The notes: generated from the sequence alone by a model not told the origin. A DNA stretch of 64,000 bases from Phycisphaera sp. (GCA_025916675.1 CP098402.1:305205-369204); one strand, 5' to 3'; shown: positions 1-9,047, numbered from the stretch's first letter. Program-made: numbers and translations.

Positions 1-233
1 TTGGTTAGTGTTGCATCAACGATGAGCATGTGCTCGAAGCTGACTTCAAGCGGACCATTTGGTACGATCACGAGCGGGTAATACTCATTCACAAGAGGAT
101 TGAATACCCTCTGCATCACCGCATCGCCCTGGAGTTCTAACTCTCGTGCGTCTGGGATCCCATCGCCATCGCGGTCAGTGACGGCGTCGGCAAGGCAAAT
201 GGTCAGTGCCAGCGGGAGGACTATTAGCAACAT
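1..233 (-). CDS. Secreted protein, N-terminal part only (runs off the left edge)
   Basis: This is the start of a protein read leftward and cut by the window edge, so only about 77 residues are visible. An ATG at 233 opens a hydrophobic stretch (MLLIVLPLALTICLADA) that looks like a signal peptide, although it lacks the usual positive n-region. The true start may therefore lie upstream at a TTG near position 300; the frame stays open to about 345. Directly after the putative cleavage site comes DRDGDGIPDARE, a calcium-binding loop of the thrombospondin type-3/EF-hand kind common in planctomycete surface proteins. The remaining residues show no recognisable domain. Function unknown; exported location is inferred from the signal sequence. 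Confidence 0.5.
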   Translation of the reverse strand, partial: MLLIVLPLALTICLADAVTDRDGDGIPDARELELQGDAVMQRVFNPLVNEYYPLVIVPNGPLEVSFEHMLIVDATLT

Positions 234-514
234 GGTGAGAATCTCCGGATCGATCAGTGCAATCGTTTGCTCGCTGAGGACAGCGGCACTTACGCGCAAG
301 GCGGTGGCTGATCTGTTGGGGTAAAGTCATTTACTGGATGCGCAATATGCTAACGCTCCGACACCAGTTCACGGAACAGAGAAGTTTTTTCCTGGCAGCA
401 TTAGCAGGCCACCGGTTGGGGGCTGCTAAGCCCAGTTAATGAGTGAGGTTACGATCGCTCGGTCAGGGTCAAAGGAGATTCGACGACAACTGGGCGTGTG
501 AAGCAGGGCGGCCC

Positions 515-714
515 ATTCCCGCTCGCGGGCAGATCATTCCGGCTTCCGGACGGACCGTTCCCGCTCAGGGACGGACCTTTTCCGCTCTCGGACGGAGTGT
601 TTCCGTACGGAGATGGACTGTTTCCGCACGGGGATGGACCATTTCCGCTCTCGGATGGAGTGATTCCGCACGGAAAAGGTCCATCCCCGGCCGGGAATGG
701 TCCGTCCCCGGGGG
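515..714. repeat. Degenerate 21-bp tandem array, about nine units
   Basis: Units of exactly 21 bp start at 515, 536, 557, 578, 599, 620, 641, 662 and 683, with a partial unit after 704. A typical unit is 'attTCCGCTCTCGGATGGACC'-like: TTCCG near the start, then CTCTCGG or GCACGG, then GGACC or GGAGT. Units differ from each other by several bases, so the array is old or under loose constraint. The period is a whole number of codons, so every frame stays open. It lies 360-550 bp upstream of the PBP2 start. Confidence 0.85.
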
Positions 715-784
715 CCAGAGCCCGCCTGGGAGGCAGTGAGGGGGGTTTTGGGGGGTTGGTGGGGGTGGGGGTCGTGGCGCTCTT

Positions 785-896
785 GCTCCCTCTCCCCGTC
801 TTCGGGGAGAGGGCCGGGGTGAGGGGTCTTGGAATACCACGAACGCCCGGCAGACCCCTCACCCCAACCCTCTCCCCGAAGACGGGGAGAGGGAGC
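785..896. repeat. Inverted repeat with 45-bp arms, each holding its own hairpin
   Basis: Arm 785-829 pairs with arm 852-896 at 43 of 45 positions, with a 22-base loop. Inside each arm CCCTCTCCCCGTC...GACGGGGAGAGGG-type sequence forms a second hairpin around TCTTCGG or CGAAGA. Palindromes of this CTCTCCCC/GGGGAGAG kind recur between genes in many high-GC bacteria. No transposase or coding capacity is associated with it. Confidence 0.85.
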
Positions 897-1070
897 AGGA
901 GGGGCCTCGCGGCCTTGTTCAGAGGCGCCGATCGCCGATTGCCGATCTCCAGCGTCGCGGCCGGCACGGCCGTCGCCCGATACCCTGATGCGAGGGCCAC
1001 CGGACGGCCCCGCGCCCCCGCCCGTCCCCCCCCAACACCCCCCCCGGAGGGGCCGGCAAGGAAGCCACCC

Positions 1071-3548
1071 ATGGGCATGTACGAAAAAGACGGCATCGGC
1101 ATGTTCCACGGCCGCCTCATCATGCTGGCGGGCCTTGGGCTCGTCGGCTTTGCGGCCCTCACCACCCAGCTCGGGCGGTTGAGCTTCCACCTGGGGCCGG
1201 GGCTGCGAGACCAGGCCGAGAGCCGGCTCGAGCGGCTGGCCTGGGAGCCGACCGTCCGCGGCCGCATCCTCGACCGCACCGGCCGCGTGCTGGCCCAGGA
1301 CCGGCCGACCTTTGACGTGCGGATCGACTATTCGGTGCTCAGCGGCTCGTGGGCCGAGGCCCGCAGCATCGAGTTCGCCCGCCAGGTGCACCGGGCCGTG
1401 TGGCGAGAGCTGGCGCCCGAGCAACGCGACGCGCTGGCCCGCGGGTACGAGCCGTACTTCGACGAGCACGTCGAGCACGGGCTGGCCGAGCTGGCGCTGG
1501 TGGCCGGCGTGCCGCTCGAGGCCATCGTGGCCCGCAAGGCCGAGGTGCTCGAAGAGGTCGAGACGATCCGCAAGGGGTACGTCGATCGCCGACGTGAGCA
1601 GATCGAAGACCGTGCCCTGGCCCGCGGCGAAGAACTCTCCAAAGAACTTGTGGAGCGACAAGCCAACCGGCCGGTGGCCGAGCAGAAGCAGCCGCACACG
1701 ATCATCCCCCAGGTCGAGGACGCCGTGGGATTCGCCGTGCTGGCCTTGCGCGAGCGCACGACCGTGCTCGAAGCGCCGGTACACGATCTTGAGGGCAACC
1801 CAACGGGCACGCTGGCCCGGACCGAGCTGCCGCTGGTGCCCAGGCTCGACGCCGGGCACTCGCGTAACCGCCAGTACCCCTACAGCTCCATCACCACCGA
1901 GATCGATCGTTCCACCCTGCCCGGCCCGCTCAAGGGCGATGGCGGTGGCCGTGGCGGGGGATCGATCGGCGTGACCGTCAAGGGCACGATGGACGCCATC
2001 ATCGGCTCCGTGCGCGACACCGTCCACGCCGAGGATCCCAAGCGCCGCGAGGACTGGCTCAAGACCACCGCGACGCCAGAAGAGGCGGCGATCGCTGAGA
2101 CAAGCCGTGGCGTCGACCGCGGGCGCTACATGGAGGGTGACCACGTCGGCCACACCGGCGTCGAAGCGAAGATGGAGCACACCCTCCGCGGCCTCCGCGG
2201 CCTGCGTGTACGACGGCTGGACACCGGCAAGCAGACCGTCATCGAGCGCACCCCTGGCCGCGACGTGACGCTGACGCTGGACGCCATGCTCCAGGCCCGC
2301 ATCGCGGCGATCCTGGCCCCCGAGGTCGGCCTGGCCGTGGCCCAGGGCTGGCACGGCAACCCGCCGAGCCGCCGCGACGACGGGCAGCCCCTGGCCGGCG
2401 CGGCGGTGGTCATCGACATCGAGTCGGGCGAGGTCCTCGCCCTGGTCAGCACGCCAACGATCGATCCCGACGATCCCGCTGGCAGCGCGACCAGGCCCGA
2501 GGGCGTCGAGACCCAGGACTGGGACGACCCGAGATTCAACCGCGCCACGTCGGCCGTCTACCCGCCGGGCAGCATCGCCAAGGCGCTCACGCTCACCTGG
2601 GCCGCCAGCCGCGGCGAGCAGGAACTGCATGAGCGCATCGAGTGCACCGGCCACTTCCTGCCGGGGCGCGAAGACATCTTGAGGTGCTGGATCTGGCGTT
2701 CCGATTTTGGGTTCCAGACCCACAGCTCGCAGCTCGAGCACGACCCCGACGAGGCCGAGGCGCTCATGTGCTCGTGCAACATCTATTTCTACACGCTCGG
2801 CAGCCGGCTGGGCCCGCAGCGGATGCTCGACGCCTACCGGGCCTTCGGCGCGGGCGACCCCCCGCTGGACGCGGTGGGCAGCGCCGCGGGAATCCTCGGT
2901 CCCATGACCAACACGTCCGGTGACGATCCCACACGAGGATTGACCAACGTCGACGCGGCGCTCATGGGCATCGGGCAGGGGCCCATCGCGTGGTCCCCGC
3001 TGCACGCCGCCGACGCGTTCGCCACGCTCGCGCGCGGCGGGAAGAGGCTCGGGCCGACGCTGGTACGCGGCGATGAACCACCGCCGATCGAAGACATCGG
3101 GCTCGATCCCGCGGCGGTCGAACGGGCCCTGCGGGGGCTATGGCTGAGCGTCAACGACCCAAAGCTGGGCACCGGCAACCACACCACAATCCGTGGCGAG
3201 CGGGTTGAGTACTTCAACGCCCCCGGCGTGGACGTGTGGGGTAAGACCGGCACGGCCCAGGCCGTCGCCACGCTGACCAAGGAACTCCGCATCGCTCCCA
3301 ATGGGAACATCATCGACGACCCGGACGACGAACCGCCGGGCACGACCACGGTGTTCAGGCCGGTCAAGAGCCGTTACACGCACGCCTGGTTCGTTGGGCT
3401 GGTCGGCCCCGAGGGCCAGAAGCCCAAGTACTCAATTAGCGTGATGATGGAATTCGCCGGCAGCGGCGGCCGCGTGAGCGGGCCCATTGCCAACCAGGTC
3501 ATCCACGCGTTGCAGGCCCAGGGGTACCTGCCCGGCGGAGGCCCCTGA
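1071..3548 (+). CDS. mrdA: Penicillin-binding protein 2 (peptidoglycan transpeptidase of the elongasome)
   Basis: Class B PBP that cross-links peptidoglycan during side-wall growth, working with RodA. An N-terminal membrane anchor (residues about 14-35) is followed by the dimerisation region (TVRGRILDRTGRVLAQD) and a C-terminal transpeptidase domain. The three active-site motifs are present: SIAK (Ser501, Lys504), SCN (568-570) and KTG (725-727). At 825 residues it is longer than the usual 600-650; the extra length lies between the anchor and the transpeptidase domain and is rich in charged, helical sequence. The start at 1071 is chosen for its AAGGAAG ribosome binding site. The rodA gene begins 3 bases after its stop. 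The pairing with rodA separates it from a division PBP3, which would pair with ftsW. Confidence 0.9.
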   Translation: MGMYEKDGIGMFHGRLIMLAGLGLVGFAALTTQLGRLSFHLGPGLRDQAESRLERLAWEPTVRGRILDRTGRVLAQDRPTFDVRIDYSVLSGSWAEARSIEFARQVHRAVWRELAPEQRDALARGYEPYFDEHVEHGLAELALVAGVPLEAIVARKAEVLEEVETIRKGYVDRRREQIEDRALARGEELSKELVERQANRPVAEQKQPHTIIPQVEDAVGFAVLALRERTTVLEAPVHDLEGNPTGTLARTELPLVPRLDAGHSRNRQYPYSSITTEIDRSTLPGPLKGDGGGRGGGSIGVTVKGTMDAIIGSVRDTVHAEDPKRREDWLKTTATPEEAAIAETSRGVDRGRYMEGDHVGHTGVEAKMEHTLRGLRGLRVRRLDTGKQTVIERTPGRDVTLTLDAMLQARIAAILAPEVGLAVAQGWHGNPPSRRDDGQPLAGAAVVIDIESGEVLALVSTPTIDPDDPAGSATRPEGVETQDWDDPRFNRATSAVYPPGSIAKALTLTWAASRGEQELHERIECTGHFLPGREDILRCWIWRSDFGFQTHSSQLEHDPDEAEALMCSCNIYFYTLGSRLGPQRMLDAYRAFGAGDPPLDAVGSAAGILGPMTNTSGDDPTRGLTNVDAALMGIGQGPIAWSPLHAADAFATLARGGKRLGPTLVRGDEPPPIEDIGLDPAAVERALRGLWLSVNDPKLGTGNHTTIRGERVEYFNAPGVDVWGKTGTAQAVATLTKELRIAPNGNIIDDPDDEPPGTTTVFRPVKSRYTHAWFVGLVGPEGQKPKYSISVMMEFAGSGGRVSGPIANQVIHALQAQGYLPGGGP

Positions 3549-3551
3549 GCC

Positions 3552-4802
3552 ATGCTCGACCGTCTGCACGGCTTCATGCTGGCCGAGGGCTCGGGCTCGC
3601 GCGCCAAGTGGGCGCTGGCCAACTTCGGCTGGCTGAGCTTTGCGGCGGCGCTCGCGCTCTCGCTGCTGGGCGTGTACGCCATCGACCTGGCCACACGCGC
3701 CGAGGACGCGACCGGCCTGAGCTCGACCGCCCACCGCCAGCTCATCTTCGTGGGCGTGGGCATCGTGGCCGCCGGCATCGTGTGCGTGCCGCACTACCGC
3801 CTGATCGGCCTCCTGCGCTGGCCGCTGGCGCTGGTGACCATCGGGCTGCTGATCTTCCTGCTGCTGCCGTTCATCCCCAGCTCGATCGTGACGCCCCGCA
3901 ACGGCACGCGCGGGTGGATCGACTTAGGACCCATGGACTTCCAGCCTTCCGAGGTGGCCAAGGTCGTGTTCGTGATCATGCTGGCCTGGCATATGCGCTA
4001 CCGGCGCAGCCACCGGCGCTTCCTGGGGCTCGTCGGCCCTGGGCTGGTCGCGTTCGTGCCCATCGGGCTCATCATGCTCCAACCCGACTTCGGCACGGCC
4101 ATGATGATCGTGCCGGCTTTGGGCGCCATCGTGATCGCCGCGGGCGCCAAGCTGCGTCACATCGCCGTGATCGCGCTGGTCGCCGCCATGGCCGCCCCGG
4201 CCAGCTACCCGTTCCTAAAGCCCTACCAGAAGGAACGCGTGGTCGGGCTCATCCGGCAGATCCAGGGCAGCCAGGAGGGTGCCGACGACATCAACTACCA
4301 GAGCTACACCGCCCAGAAGGTGATGGGCTCGGGGCTGGCCACCGGCAACGCCGACGACCACGCCCGCGCCCTCATCCGCTACAACCGCCTGCCCGAGGCC
4401 CACAACGACATGGTCTACAGCGTGCTCGTCACGCGCTTCGGCTTCTGGGGCGGGGTGGGCATCCTGGGCATCTACCTGGCCTGGCTGCTGGGGGCCCTGG
4501 GGGTGGCCGCCATGTGCGCCGATCCGTTTGGCAGGCTGCTGTGCGTGGGGCTGGCCGCCCTCATCGCCGCCCAGACGATCGTGAACGTGGGCATGAATGT
4601 CGGGTTGGTCCCCATCGTAGGGATCACGCTGCCCTTCCTGAGCTACGGCGGGTCGAGTATCGTGGCGGTGTGGCTGACCACCGGATTGGTGCTGGGCGTG
4701 GGTTTACGCCGGACATCGCAGTCGTACCGCCCGTCCTTTGAATACGCTGAGGGTGATGCCCAACCGGTCCTCAGCAACGTCCGAACCCGGCCCAGCCCCT
4801 GA
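3552..4802 (+). CDS. rodA: Rod-shape SEDS peptidoglycan polymerase RodA
   Basis: Multi-spanning SEDS protein that polymerises lipid II into glycan strands and partners PBP2. Around ten hydrophobic segments are visible. Family signatures include GTRGWIDLG and QPSEVAKV (residues about 117-140), LQPDFGTA, the LPEAHNDM segment in the large loop, and the C-terminal LPFLSYGGSS. The 416-residue length is slightly above normal. It follows mrdA by 3 bases and overlaps the next gene, so the two are almost certainly co-transcribed. FtsW or SpoVE are the alternatives, but the adjacent elongation-type PBP favours RodA. Confidence 0.93.
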   Translation: MLDRLHGFMLAEGSGSRAKWALANFGWLSFAAALALSLLGVYAIDLATRAEDATGLSSTAHRQLIFVGVGIVAAGIVCVPHYRLIGLLRWPLALVTIGLLIFLLLPFIPSSIVTPRNGTRGWIDLGPMDFQPSEVAKVVFVIMLAWHMRYRRSHRRFLGLVGPGLVAFVPIGLIMLQPDFGTAMMIVPALGAIVIAAGAKLRHIAVIALVAAMAAPASYPFLKPYQKERVVGLIRQIQGSQEGADDINYQSYTAQKVMGSGLATGNADDHARALIRYNRLPEAHNDMVYSVLVTRFGFWGGVGILGIYLAWLLGALGVAAMCADPFGRLLCVGLAALIAAQTIVNVGMNVGLVPIVGITLPFLSYGGSSIVAVWLTTGLVLGVGLRRTSQSYRPSFEYAEGDAQPVLSNVRTRPSP

Positions 4803-5565
4803 TCGCAGTGTCGAGGCGTTCATCGCCGAGATCATTGCCGATGCACCCGCCGAGCCACTCGAGGCTCCGCCGGAGTTCCTGGCCGCCGCGGCCGAGCTGG
4901 GTATCGCCTTCGAGCCCGGTGAGGTCGAGAAGCTGGGGCGCTTCCTGGGGCTGCTGCTCTACGCCAACACGCGGATGAACCTGACGGCCATCAAGGAGCC
5001 GGCCGAGGCGTGGACGCGGCACATCCTGGACTCGCTGACCCTGATGGCCCCGCTGGCCGAGTTGCCCGAGGGCGCCACTGTGATCGACATCGGCACTGGC
5101 GGCGGCGTGCCGGGCGTGCCGCTGGCGATCGTGCGGCCCGACCTGCGGTTCACCATGCTCGACTCGACGGCCAAGAAGACCGCCTTCGTGCGCGCAGTGG
5201 TGGATGTGTTGGGCGTGGAACACGGGAAGACCATCACCGCGCGCGCCGAAGAGGCCGGGCGCTTCCCTCAATACCGCGACACCTTCGACGCGGCCATCGC
5301 CCGGGCCGTGGGGCCGATGGCGACGATCGCCGAACTGGCGACGCCGTTCGTCAAGCCCGGCGGCGTGGCGCTGCTGATCAAGGGCGAGAGGGCGGGCGAG
5401 GAACTGGCCGAAGCGAAGGCTGCATTACACCTGCTGCTGAGCCATCACGCCGGCACGGTCGAGACCCCCACGGGCCGCATCGTGATCCTCGAGAAGATGC
5501 GGCCGACGCCCAAGGCGTACCCGCGCGGCAACGGCGAGCCCAAGCGCAGGCCGCTGGGGGCATAA
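4738..5565 (+). CDS. rsmG: 16S rRNA (guanine-527 N7) methyltransferase RsmG
   Basis: S-adenosylmethionine-dependent methyltransferase that modifies G527 of 16S rRNA. The family motifs are clear: LTAIKEP and RHILDSL before the fold, the SAM-binding IDIGTGGGVPGVPLAI, and the later FDAAIARAVGPM segment. The N-terminus is long (275 residues against about 210 usual) and overlaps the end of rodA by 65 bases from the ATG at 4738. An ATG at 4756 is an equally possible start. It stands third in the mrdA-rodA operon, and its stop overlaps the start of the helicase gene (TAATG). Confidence 0.92.
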   Translation: MNTLRVMPNRSSATSEPGPAPDRSVEAFIAEIIADAPAEPLEAPPEFLAAAAELGIAFEPGEVEKLGRFLGLLLYANTRMNLTAIKEPAEAWTRHILDSLTLMAPLAELPEGATVIDIGTGGGVPGVPLAIVRPDLRFTMLDSTAKKTAFVRAVVDVLGVEHGKTITARAEEAGRFPQYRDTFDAAIARAVGPMATIAELATPFVKPGGVALLIKGERAGEELAEAKAALHLLLSHHAGTVETPTGRIVILEKMRPTPKAYPRGNGEPKRRPLGA

Positions 5566-7637
5566 TGCCCGACGCACGCGACCTGTTGGAATCTGGCGGC
5601 CCCATCGCCGACGCGCTGGGCGGGCGGTACGAGCCGCGCGAAGAGCAGCTCGGCATGGCCGACGCCGTGCAGCGAACGATGGAAAACCGCACCCACTTGC
5701 TGGTCGAGGCGGGCACGGGCGTGGGCAAGAGCTTCGCGTACCTGGTGCCGGCGATGGTGCGGGCGATCCTGTTCGGCGAGTGCGTCGTCGTGTCGACGCA
5801 CACGATCGCGTTGCAGGAGCAGTTGATCGCCCGTGATATCCCGTTGCTTCAGCGTGTGTTGCAACCGGTCCTGCTGGCCCAGCCCGGGGCGACGAGCGAG
5901 TTGCACGCCTCGCTGGTGAAGGGGCGGGGCAACTACCTCTCGATCCGGCGGCTCGAACTGGCCAGCAAGCGGCGGTTGAAGCTGTTCGGCGACGAGCCCA
6001 GCCGGCGGTCGCTCGGCACCATCGAGGAGTGGGCCTACGAGACCCGCGACGGCACGCTCAGCTCGCTGCCGCAGCTCGAAAAGCCCGGCGTGTGGGACCG
6101 CGTGCAGAGCGATAGCGGCAACTGCATGGGCCGCAAGTGCCCGCGGTACCAGCAGTGCTTCTATCAGAACGCCCGGCGAGACATGGAGCGGGCCAACCTG
6201 CTGGTGACCAACCACGCGCTGTTCTTCAGCGACATGGCGCTGCGGGCGCGCGGCACGGGATTCCTGCCGCGCTACGACCATGTCGTGCTCGACGAGGCGC
6301 ACACGGTCGAGGAGGTCGCCGCCGACCACTTCGGCATCTCGCTGACCGAGGGCCGCGTGATGCACCTGCTGGGTGTGCTGCTCAACAGCCGGACGAACAA
6401 GGGGTACCTGGCCAATCTCGAGCTTCCCGATGATCGGGCCACACTCGCGGCGGCGGATGCCGTGCATGAGGCCGAGTTGGCGGCCCGGGAGTTCTTCGGC
6501 TCGCTTGGCGTGGTCGCGGGCGAGAAGAGCGGTGGCGAGGGTGGCAGCCTCCGCGTGCGTGAGCCCGAGATCGTTGGCAACTCGGTCACGCCGGCGTTCG
6601 ACGCGCTAGCTGGCAAGCTCAAGCGGCTCAAGGAAACCCTGCCCGAAGAGCCCCAGTACGAGCCCGACAAGTTCGAGCTGAACAGCTACACCATGCGGGC
6701 CGCCGAGATCGCACGGGCGTGCGAGCAGCTCATCGAGCAGAAGCAGCCGGGCTACGTGTACTGGATCGACGCGAGCCGGGGCAGTACCGGGCGGCCGCGT
6801 GTGAGCATGACGTGCGCGCCCATCGACGTCGGGCCGTTGCTCAACGAGGAGCTGTTCGGTCGCGATTTCTCCGTCGCGCTCACGAGCGCGACGCTGGCGA
6901 CGAGCTCGCAGGAAGAAGGCAAGGGGTTCGATCACGCCATCGAGCGGCTCGGCGCGGCCGGCGCCGCCACGCAGCGGCTGGGCTCGCCATTCGACTACCA
7001 GAGCCAGGTGCGGCTGATCGTCGACGAACGCGTGGGCATGCCCGGGCGGGGATTCGATCGTGGGTACGAGGAGCGGCTGGCGGCGGCGATCGTCGAGCAC
7101 GTGGGCACGACGCGGGGCGGGGCGTTCGTCCTGTTCACGAGCCACCGGCTGCTGCGCGCGATGGCGCGGGCGTGCCGTGATCCGCTTGGGCGGCTCGGCA
7201 TCAACGTCCACGCGCAGGAGGCCGACGGCTCTCGGGCGGTCATCCTCGAACGCTTCCGAGAGGATCCGAATTCGGCCCTGTTCGGCGCGGCGAGCTTCTG
7301 GCAGGGCGTTGACGTTCCGGGCGATAGCCTGCGCAACGTGATTATCACGAGGCTGCCCTTCGACCCGCCCGACCGTCCGTTGGCCGAAGCGCGTGCCGAG
7401 CGATTGAAGGAGCAGGGTAAGGATCCATTCCGTGTCGACAGCTTGCCGCGTGCGGTGATCCGGTTCAAGCAGGGCTTCGGCCGGTTGATCCGCAGCGCGA
7501 GCGACACAGGCCAGGTCGTCGTGCTCGACCCTCGCATCGTGACGGCCCGCTACGGCTCGAAGTTTCTCAAGGCGATGCCCGAGGGCGTGCCGGTAGAGCG
7601 GTACGAGGGTGAACCGCTCGGAGAGCCGAGCTGGTAG
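5565..7637 (+). CDS. DinG/XPD-family ATP-dependent DNA helicase
   Basis: Superfamily 2 helicase of 690 residues, expected to unwind DNA damage or R-loop structures 5' to 3'. Walker A is GTGVGKS (50-56), the DEAH box is at Asp243, and the C-terminal motif VI reads GRLIRS. The iron-sulfur region has C-x4-C-x5-C (Cys187, 192, 198). The first ligand expected in the KGRxNYLC segment is replaced by Ser126 (KGRGNYLS), leaving three of four cysteines. No N-terminal exonuclease domain is present, unlike Bacillus DinG. The frame is open 185 codons further upstream, but that part overlaps rsmG out of frame; the ATG at 5565 overlapping the rsmG stop is the natural start. Last gene of the elongation operon. 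Confidence 0.88.
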   Translation: MPDARDLLESGGPIADALGGRYEPREEQLGMADAVQRTMENRTHLLVEAGTGVGKSFAYLVPAMVRAILFGECVVVSTHTIALQEQLIARDIPLLQRVLQPVLLAQPGATSELHASLVKGRGNYLSIRRLELASKRRLKLFGDEPSRRSLGTIEEWAYETRDGTLSSLPQLEKPGVWDRVQSDSGNCMGRKCPRYQQCFYQNARRDMERANLLVTNHALFFSDMALRARGTGFLPRYDHVVLDEAHTVEEVAADHFGISLTEGRVMHLLGVLLNSRTNKGYLANLELPDDRATLAAADAVHEAELAAREFFGSLGVVAGEKSGGEGGSLRVREPEIVGNSVTPAFDALAGKLKRLKETLPEEPQYEPDKFELNSYTMRAAEIARACEQLIEQKQPGYVYWIDASRGSTGRPRVSMTCAPIDVGPLLNEELFGRDFSVALTSATLATSSQEEGKGFDHAIERLGAAGAATQRLGSPFDYQSQVRLIVDERVGMPGRGFDRGYEERLAAAIVEHVGTTRGGAFVLFTSHRLLRAMARACRDPLGRLGINVHAQEADGSRAVILERFREDPNSALFGAASFWQGVDVPGDSLRNVIITRLPFDPPDRPLAEARAERLKEQGKDPFRVDSLPRAVIRFKQGFGRLIRSASDTGQVVVLDPRIVTARYGSKFLKAMPEGVPVERYEGEPLGEPSW

Positions 7638-9047
7638 TCAAGAACGCTTGATCGAGCGGATGATCTGGGCGATGGTGCGCCAGATGATCTTCAGGTCGAG
7701 CCACAGGCTCATGTTCTCGACGTACTCGATGTCGTAGCGGATCCATTCCTGGAAGTCGCTGTCCGACGCGCGGGTGCGTTTGACCTGCCAGAGGCCCGTG
7801 ACGCCCGGTCGCACGCTCAGGCGTGCCTCGCGCCAGCCGGGGCAGTACTGGTTTTCTTTGTACGGGCTGGGGCGTGGACCCACCACCGACATGTGGCCGA
7901 CCAGCACGTTCAGGAACTGCGGCAACTCGTCGATCTGGACTTTTCGAATGAATTTGCCAACCCGCGTGAGGCGTGGATCGTTCGCGATGTAGAACTGCGG
8001 CCCGTCGACCTGGTTCATCGCGGCCAGCTCGGCCTTCATCTTCTCGGCGTCCTTGCGCATCGAGCGGAACTTCAGGCACGGGAAGTCCTTGGCGTTGAGC
8101 GATTCTCGCGTGTGGGCGAAGAAGAACGGCCGGCCGTCCTCGAGCCAGATCGCCAGCATCACGAACGGGTAGATCGGCAGCGTGAAGAGCAGCGCGACCA
8201 GGGCGAACACGATGTCGAATCCGCGTTTGATCACCCGCTCGATGGGTTGCACCGAACGCGGTCGCAGCGGCTCTGTTCGCTCCGTGGGTTCCAGGTCGAG
8301 CCAGTGCACCCCGCCGGGGTCGGGCACGTGCTGGGGATCGTCCCACACGATGTCCGGCCCGACCATGAGCTGGTTCGCGTCCACGGTGCGTCCCGCGCCG
8401 ATCCAGACGCTGCCGATGCATTGGGCGCCCGGCTCGATCACGGCTGTGGGGTCGGCCCAGGTGCGATCGGTACGCGGCTCGGCACGATCGATCGTGCTAC
8501 TGGGCTTGCGCCAGCGCTCGACGAGCAAGCGGGCGCACCGCGCGAGCTCGGTCGCGTCGTCGGCATCAAACACGCGGGCATCGATGACCATCGGCCAGCG
8601 CTGCTCGCGGCGGACGGCCTTGCGGAGCTTGCGCCAGCCATCGCGCGGCGAGTCGGCCCCTTGCCACAGGCGTGCGACGGTCGGCCGATTGGTCATGGCC
8701 GCCCTCGCAAAGCGCGAGTCGTCGCTGCCGTAGACACGCTCGAGACGAACGAATTTGCCATCATCTTCTGAGATAATCCGCTCGCGGTAGGCGTGGTCGT
8801 CGAAGTCGTGCATGCGGAGCAGCACCAGGTCGGCGTCGTCCCATACGATGTGGTCGACCACCGGCGGGAGTTCGAACAGGCACAGCGTGCGCTGCTGGAG
8901 CAGCAAGAACAAGTGGGCGTGGGGCACCAGCGGTGTGGGCATCGCCCGGCGGACGACCTGCACGCCCCGCGACGCCCAGAAGCGGTCGTGCAGCGCAACG
9001 GCCGAGAGGCCAAAGACGGTCGGGGTGGCGGGGGGTTCGGCGATCAT
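7638..9047 (-). CDS. Polyprenyl-phosphate sugar-1-phosphate transferase (bacterial sugar transferase)
   Basis: Membrane enzyme expected to load the first sugar phosphate onto undecaprenyl phosphate, starting an exopolysaccharide or surface glycan. The C-terminal domain (about residues 255-469) carries one membrane hairpin, LKFRSMRKDAE, the Asp-Glu dyad in QIDELPQFLN, GHMSVVGPRP and RPGVTGLWQV. The N-terminal half is soluble; it lacks the four membrane segments of WbaP/WcaJ proteins and contains a short hexapeptide-like stretch (IEPGAQCIGSVWIGAG). The ATG at 9047 overlaps the stop of the preceding gene by 4 bases. It is the last of four coupled genes and the only one with an intact active site. 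Its stop abuts that of the convergent helicase. Confidence 0.88.
   Translation of the reverse strand: MIAEPPATPTVFGLSAVALHDRFWASRGVQVVRRAMPTPLVPHAHLFLLLQQRTLCLFELPPVVDHIVWDDADLVLLRMHDFDDHAYRERIISEDDGKFVRLERVYGSDDSRFARAAMTNRPTVARLWQGADSPRDGWRKLRKAVRREQRWPMVIDARVFDADDATELARCARLLVERWRKPSSTIDRAEPRTDRTWADPTAVIEPGAQCIGSVWIGAGRTVDANQLMVGPDIVWDDPQHVPDPGGVHWLDLEPTERTEPLRPRSVQPIERVIKRGFDIVFALVALLFTLPIYPFVMLAIWLEDGRPFFFAHTRESLNAKDFPCLKFRSMRKDAEKMKAELAAMNQVDGPQFYIANDPRLTRVGKFIRKVQIDELPQFLNVLVGHMSVVGPRPSPYKENQYCPGWREARLSVRPGVTGLWQVKRTRASDSDFQEWIRYDIEYVENMSLWLDLKIIWRTIAQIIRSIKRS

Larger units (their letters stand above)
234..1070. other. Gene-free stretch upstream of the PBP2 operon
   Basis: No convincing gene is present. 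Several frames are open on both strands, but they read through a 21-bp tandem array and a long palindrome and are low in complexity. The PBP2 frame is open back to 498, giving a possible 191-residue N-terminal extension. I reject it because it consists of DGPFPLS-type repeats and translated palindrome, and because a good ribosome binding site (AAGGAAG, 1058-1064) sits just before the ATG at 1071. The promoter of the elongation operon should lie here but I could not place it. Confidence 0.7.

Noticed and set aside
515-714. CRISPR-like array
   Set aside because: The units are contiguous and degenerate with no unique spacers, and no cas gene is nearby.
498-1070. 191-residue N-terminal extension of PBP2
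   Set aside because: It is translated 21-bp repeat and palindrome; a good ribosome binding site lies directly before the ATG at 1071.
534-3005. 823-codon minus-strand open frame opposite PBP2
   Set aside because: Shadow of the PBP2 gene: Arg/Gly/His-rich composition, no family motif, and it runs through the tandem array.
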